This document shows positions 6,612 through 7,914 of a DNA stretch of 7,914 nucleotides, piece after piece. Each line of letters opens with the position of its first letter. Position 1 is the first letter of the stretch. Source of the DNA: CAZAGA01 sp041912175 (GTDB lineage Bacteria > Chloroflexota > Anaerolineae > Anaerolineales > UBA4823). A program made the translations under genes and the position numbers. The notes under the pieces are model-generated. The model was not told where the DNA came from. It saw only the letters and a program-made list of their open reading frames with translations, and ran no database searches. Location of the stretch: NCBI GenBank assembly GCA_041912175.1, contig JAYRNN010000050.1, positions 1 to 7,914 on the forward strand. Direction: 5' to 3'.

Positions 6612-7349
6612 TTGGACGCTCTGGGCCTTAATTTAGGATACCTTTTTGTACAAATATTTAACTTCCTGATCGTTTTTATTGTATTACGCGCCTGGGTTTT
6701 CGGTCCAATCATGGGGCTGTTGGAAAAGCGACGAACGGCCATCGCACAGGGCCTGGAAGATGCGCGTGTGGCGGCTGAAGCGCGTGCGAACGCAGAGAAA
6801 GAGGCCAAGGATGTGGTCTCGAAAGCTCAAGCCGACGCAGCACAGCGCATCCGTGAAGCCACTGAACGGGCGGAAACGGCCGGCAAAGATGTAATCGTAA
6901 AAGCCGAGCAGGATGCTTCTAAGATCCGCATGGATGCCACGGTAGAAGCTGGCGCCGAACGCGATCGGCTGCTTTCAGATGTGCGTGGCCAGGTTGCGAC
7001 GCTGGCAATTGCTGCTACGCAGAAGTTAGTGGGTGAAGAAATGACTGACACCCAACGCCAACATGCTTTGATCCAGCAGTTCTTCTCCGGCGTAAAATCT
7101 GGAAAAGTGGCTGTGTTGGAGGGAGGCGCGCTGAGCGGCGCCTCTGCTGAAATTACCAGCGCGGTGCCATTAACCGATGCCGAAAAGGATACGATTCGCC
7201 AGGATGTTTTGGCAAAAGCTGGCAGCCAGACGGTTTCTTTCCGGGTAGACCCTGCCATTATGGGCGGCCTCGTGATTAAAGTTGGCGATAAAATCGTCGA
7301 TGGTTCCGTTGCCGGACAATTAGATACGTTACGCCAGAATCTACGCTAA
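6612..7349 (+). CDS. atpF: F0F1 ATP synthase subunit b fused to the delta C-terminal domain
   Basis: This 245-residue protein joins two stator parts. Residues 1-35 are the subunit b membrane anchor (LGLNLGYLFVQIFNFLIVF) followed by the LEKRR turn typical of b. Residues 36-145 form a long Ala/Glu/Lys/Arg-rich helix, the dimeric stalk, ending in an ILAVAGAEK-like element (TLAIAATQKLV, 130-140). From about 165 the sequence changes to the C-terminal domain of subunit delta/OSCP: VAVLEG, AVPLTDAEKDTI (184-195), FRVDPAIMGGLVIKVGDK (210-227), DGSVAGQLDTLRQNL (230-244). The roughly 105-residue N-terminal helical domain of delta, which normally holds the top of F1, is absent. Similar compact b proteins of about 245 residues are known from the alternate (N-type) F-ATPases; mycobacterial AtpFH carries a whole delta. 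No separate atpH or b' gene is seen. Start is TTG 6612. Confidence 0.9.
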   Translation: MDALGLNLGYLFVQIFNFLIVFIVLRAWVFGPIMGLLEKRRTAIAQGLEDARVAAEARANAEKEAKDVVSKAQADAAQRIREATERAETAGKDVIVKAEQDASKIRMDATVEAGAERDRLLSDVRGQVATLAIAATQKLVGEEMTDTQRQHALIQQFFSGVKSGKVAVLEGGALSGASAEITSAVPLTDAEKDTIRQDVLAKAGSQTVSFRVDPAIMGGLVIKVGDKIVDGSVAGQLDTLRQNLR

Positions 7350-7376
7350 TAAGAAAGCCGACTTCTCAATTAAATA

Positions 7377-7415
7377 GGGTGCACGAAGCAGTTTGGTTGA
7401 TTGCTTCATGCACCC
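7377..7415 (+). terminator. Strong hairpin after atpF, probable transcript end
   Basis: GGGTGCACGAAGCA (7377-7390) pairs with TGCTTCATGCACCC (7402-7415): 14 positions with one C/A mismatch and an 11-base loop. It lies 27 bases after the atpF stop codon. The bases after it are AT-rich (ATGTTATATTAAAT) with no run of T, so termination may be incomplete, but it is the strongest hairpin I noticed in the window and marks the end of the atp segment. Confidence 0.7.
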
Positions 7416-7426
7416 CATGTTATATT
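7397..7426 (+). promoter_or_regulatory. Possible promoter for murE overlapping the terminator hairpin
   Basis: TTGATT (7397-7402), an 18-base spacer and TATATT (7421-7426) resemble a sigma70 promoter. The -35 lies in the loop of the hairpin and the -10 in the AT-rich block 7419-7446. Such AT-rich DNA gives -10 matches easily, so this is tentative. Confidence 0.35.
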
Positions 7427-7447
7427 AAATATATATATAAATATTTT

Positions 7448-7454
7448 GGAGGTG
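7448..7454 (+). promoter_or_regulatory. Shine-Dalgarno site that sets the TTG start of murE
   Basis: GGAGGTG lies 7 bases before TTG 7462. The first in-frame ATG is codon 50, beyond conserved MurE sequence, so TTG is preferred. Confidence 0.75.
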
Positions 7455-7461
7455 CGATCAT

Positions 7462-7827
7462 TTGAACGAAGTTCATTCCCAGGTTCCATTGGCTGAATTG
7501 GTCCAACACCTGTCGGTGGTTGAACCATTAAATATCAAAGATCAAATTGTGACCGGCATTGCTTATGATTCGCGTCAGGTGCAGCCGGGCAATTTATTTG
7601 TAGCCTTGATGGGTGGGAATGTCGATGGCCATCATTATATACCGGACGCGATCTGCCGTGGGGCGTCCGCGGTGGTTGGGTCTCAGGCATTGGACGGGTT
7701 AGCGGTTCCATATATCCGAGTTCGTGAAAATCGGGCTGCGCTGGCGAAGGTATCGGCGGCTTTCTATGACTTCCCGGCCAGGAAAATGACCGTGATCGGC
7801 GTCACCGGCACCGATGGCAACCGTTGA
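7462..7827 (+). CDS. murE: UDP-N-acetylmuramoyl-tripeptide synthetase MurE, N-terminal part, broken at the P-loop
   Basis: MurE adds the third residue (diaminopimelate or lysine) to UDP-MurNAc-L-Ala-D-Glu in cytoplasmic peptidoglycan synthesis, using ATP. The visible 121 residues cover the N-terminal UDP-binding domain: IAYDSRQVQPGNLFVAL (33-49) with the DSR signature, DGHHYIPDAICRGASAVV (55-72), YIRVRENRAALAKVSAAFYDFP (84-105, conserved in the family), then VIGVTGTDG (111-119), the start of the ATP-binding loop. The family continues GTDGKTTT, but here it reads GTDGNR and stops at TGA 7825-7827. Full MurE proteins are near 490 residues, so the central and C-terminal domains are missing. Neither other forward frame continues convincingly as MurE, and base composition jumps at the same point, so I read this as an intact gene start joined to unrelated sequence, and not as a natural pseudogene. 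Confidence 0.9.
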   Translation: MNEVHSQVPLAELVQHLSVVEPLNIKDQIVTGIAYDSRQVQPGNLFVALMGGNVDGHHYIPDAICRGASAVVGSQALDGLAVPYIRVRENRAALAKVSAAFYDFPARKMTVIGVTGTDGNR

Positions 7828-7914
7828 GCCTCGCACTCGGCGGCGCGGGTTCCCAATCAGGCATTTTTCCCGCCCTCCGACAGCGCGGCGCGGGCGTTGA
7901 GCACAGGCGCAATG
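7821..7914. other. GC-rich segment of different character, probable assembly junction
   Basis: From about 7821 to the right edge the sequence is about 69% GC (65 of 94 by hand count) against roughly half in the rest of the window. It begins exactly where the MurE P-loop lysine codon should be. The forward frame starting at 7821 is open to the edge but is not clearly MurE. On the minus strand one frame reads APVLNARAALSEGGKNA then stops (TGA at 7859-7857), with an ATG at 7864-7862 overlapping that stop; this looks like possible coding sequence of a GC-rich genome, but I do not recognise it. Confidence 0.55.

Noticed and set aside
6827..7258. A 143-codon minus-strand frame inside atpF, rich in Ser and Ala.
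   Set aside because: The Ser/Ala bias is the mirror of the Ala/Glu-rich stalk codons of subunit b. No independent sign of a gene.
7419..7446. AT-rich alternating block considered as a replication or attachment site.
   Set aside because: It is short, with no flanking repeats, DnaA boxes or integrase gene. A promoter or terminator tail explains it more simply.
7821..7913. Forward open frame (31 codons) considered as a frameshifted continuation of MurE.
   Set aside because: It has a vague AG-x-x-x-G likeness to the MurE helix after the P-loop, but lacks the K-T-T motif and differs sharply in base composition. A single frameshift does not restore the family sequence.

Overview
The window is a stretch of bacterial chromosome (body roughly 50% GC by eye) from an energy-conservation locus, with every real gene on the + strand. 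The best guess at the organism is a member of the Chloroflexota, probably Anaerolineae-like. That guess rests on two adjacent nuoM genes, a compact b-delta fusion in the ATP synthase and the general style of the proteins; no taxonomic marker is present, so it is moderate inference.

Layout. Bases 1-179 are the end of nuoL. They are followed by nuoM-1 (197-1795), a second, divergent nuoM (1836-3332) and nuoN (3332-4837). This is the membrane-arm end of a complex I (NADH:quinone oxidoreductase type) operon, tightly packed with good Shine-Dalgarno sites. A 114-base gap follows, holding an imperfect hairpin just after nuoN and then a strong sigma70-like promoter with an extended -10. That promoter sits almost on top of the start codon of a small AtpZ/AtpI-type membrane protein gene (4952-5257). 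Next come atpB (subunit a), atpE (subunit c, proton type) and an unusual atpF that encodes subunit b fused to only the C-terminal domain of subunit delta. The atp series then stops: a strong hairpin and an AT-rich block follow, and the next gene is the start of murE (peptidoglycan synthesis) instead of atpA. The F1 catalytic genes (alpha, gamma, beta, epsilon) are not in the window.

How the genes work together. Complex I pumps protons while moving electrons to quinone. The FO part encoded here (a, c ring, b stalk) uses the resulting proton gradient to drive ATP synthesis by an F1 head encoded elsewhere. The adjacency links generation and use of the proton motive force.

Points of most interest: (1) two NuoM pumps in one operon, which would give complex I a fourth antiporter-like subunit; (2) loss of the otherwise near-universal TM7 lysine in the second NuoM; (3) the b-delta(CTD) fusion lacking the delta N-terminal domain, in an operon without F1 genes; (4) a near-leaderless promoter for the atp operon; (5) an abrupt break inside the murE P-loop at about 7821, after which the last 94 bases are about 69% GC (hand count) and do not read as MurE, most likely an assembly junction. 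I found no CRISPR array, insertion sequence, tRNA or rRNA. No stretch over 300 bases lacks a gene.
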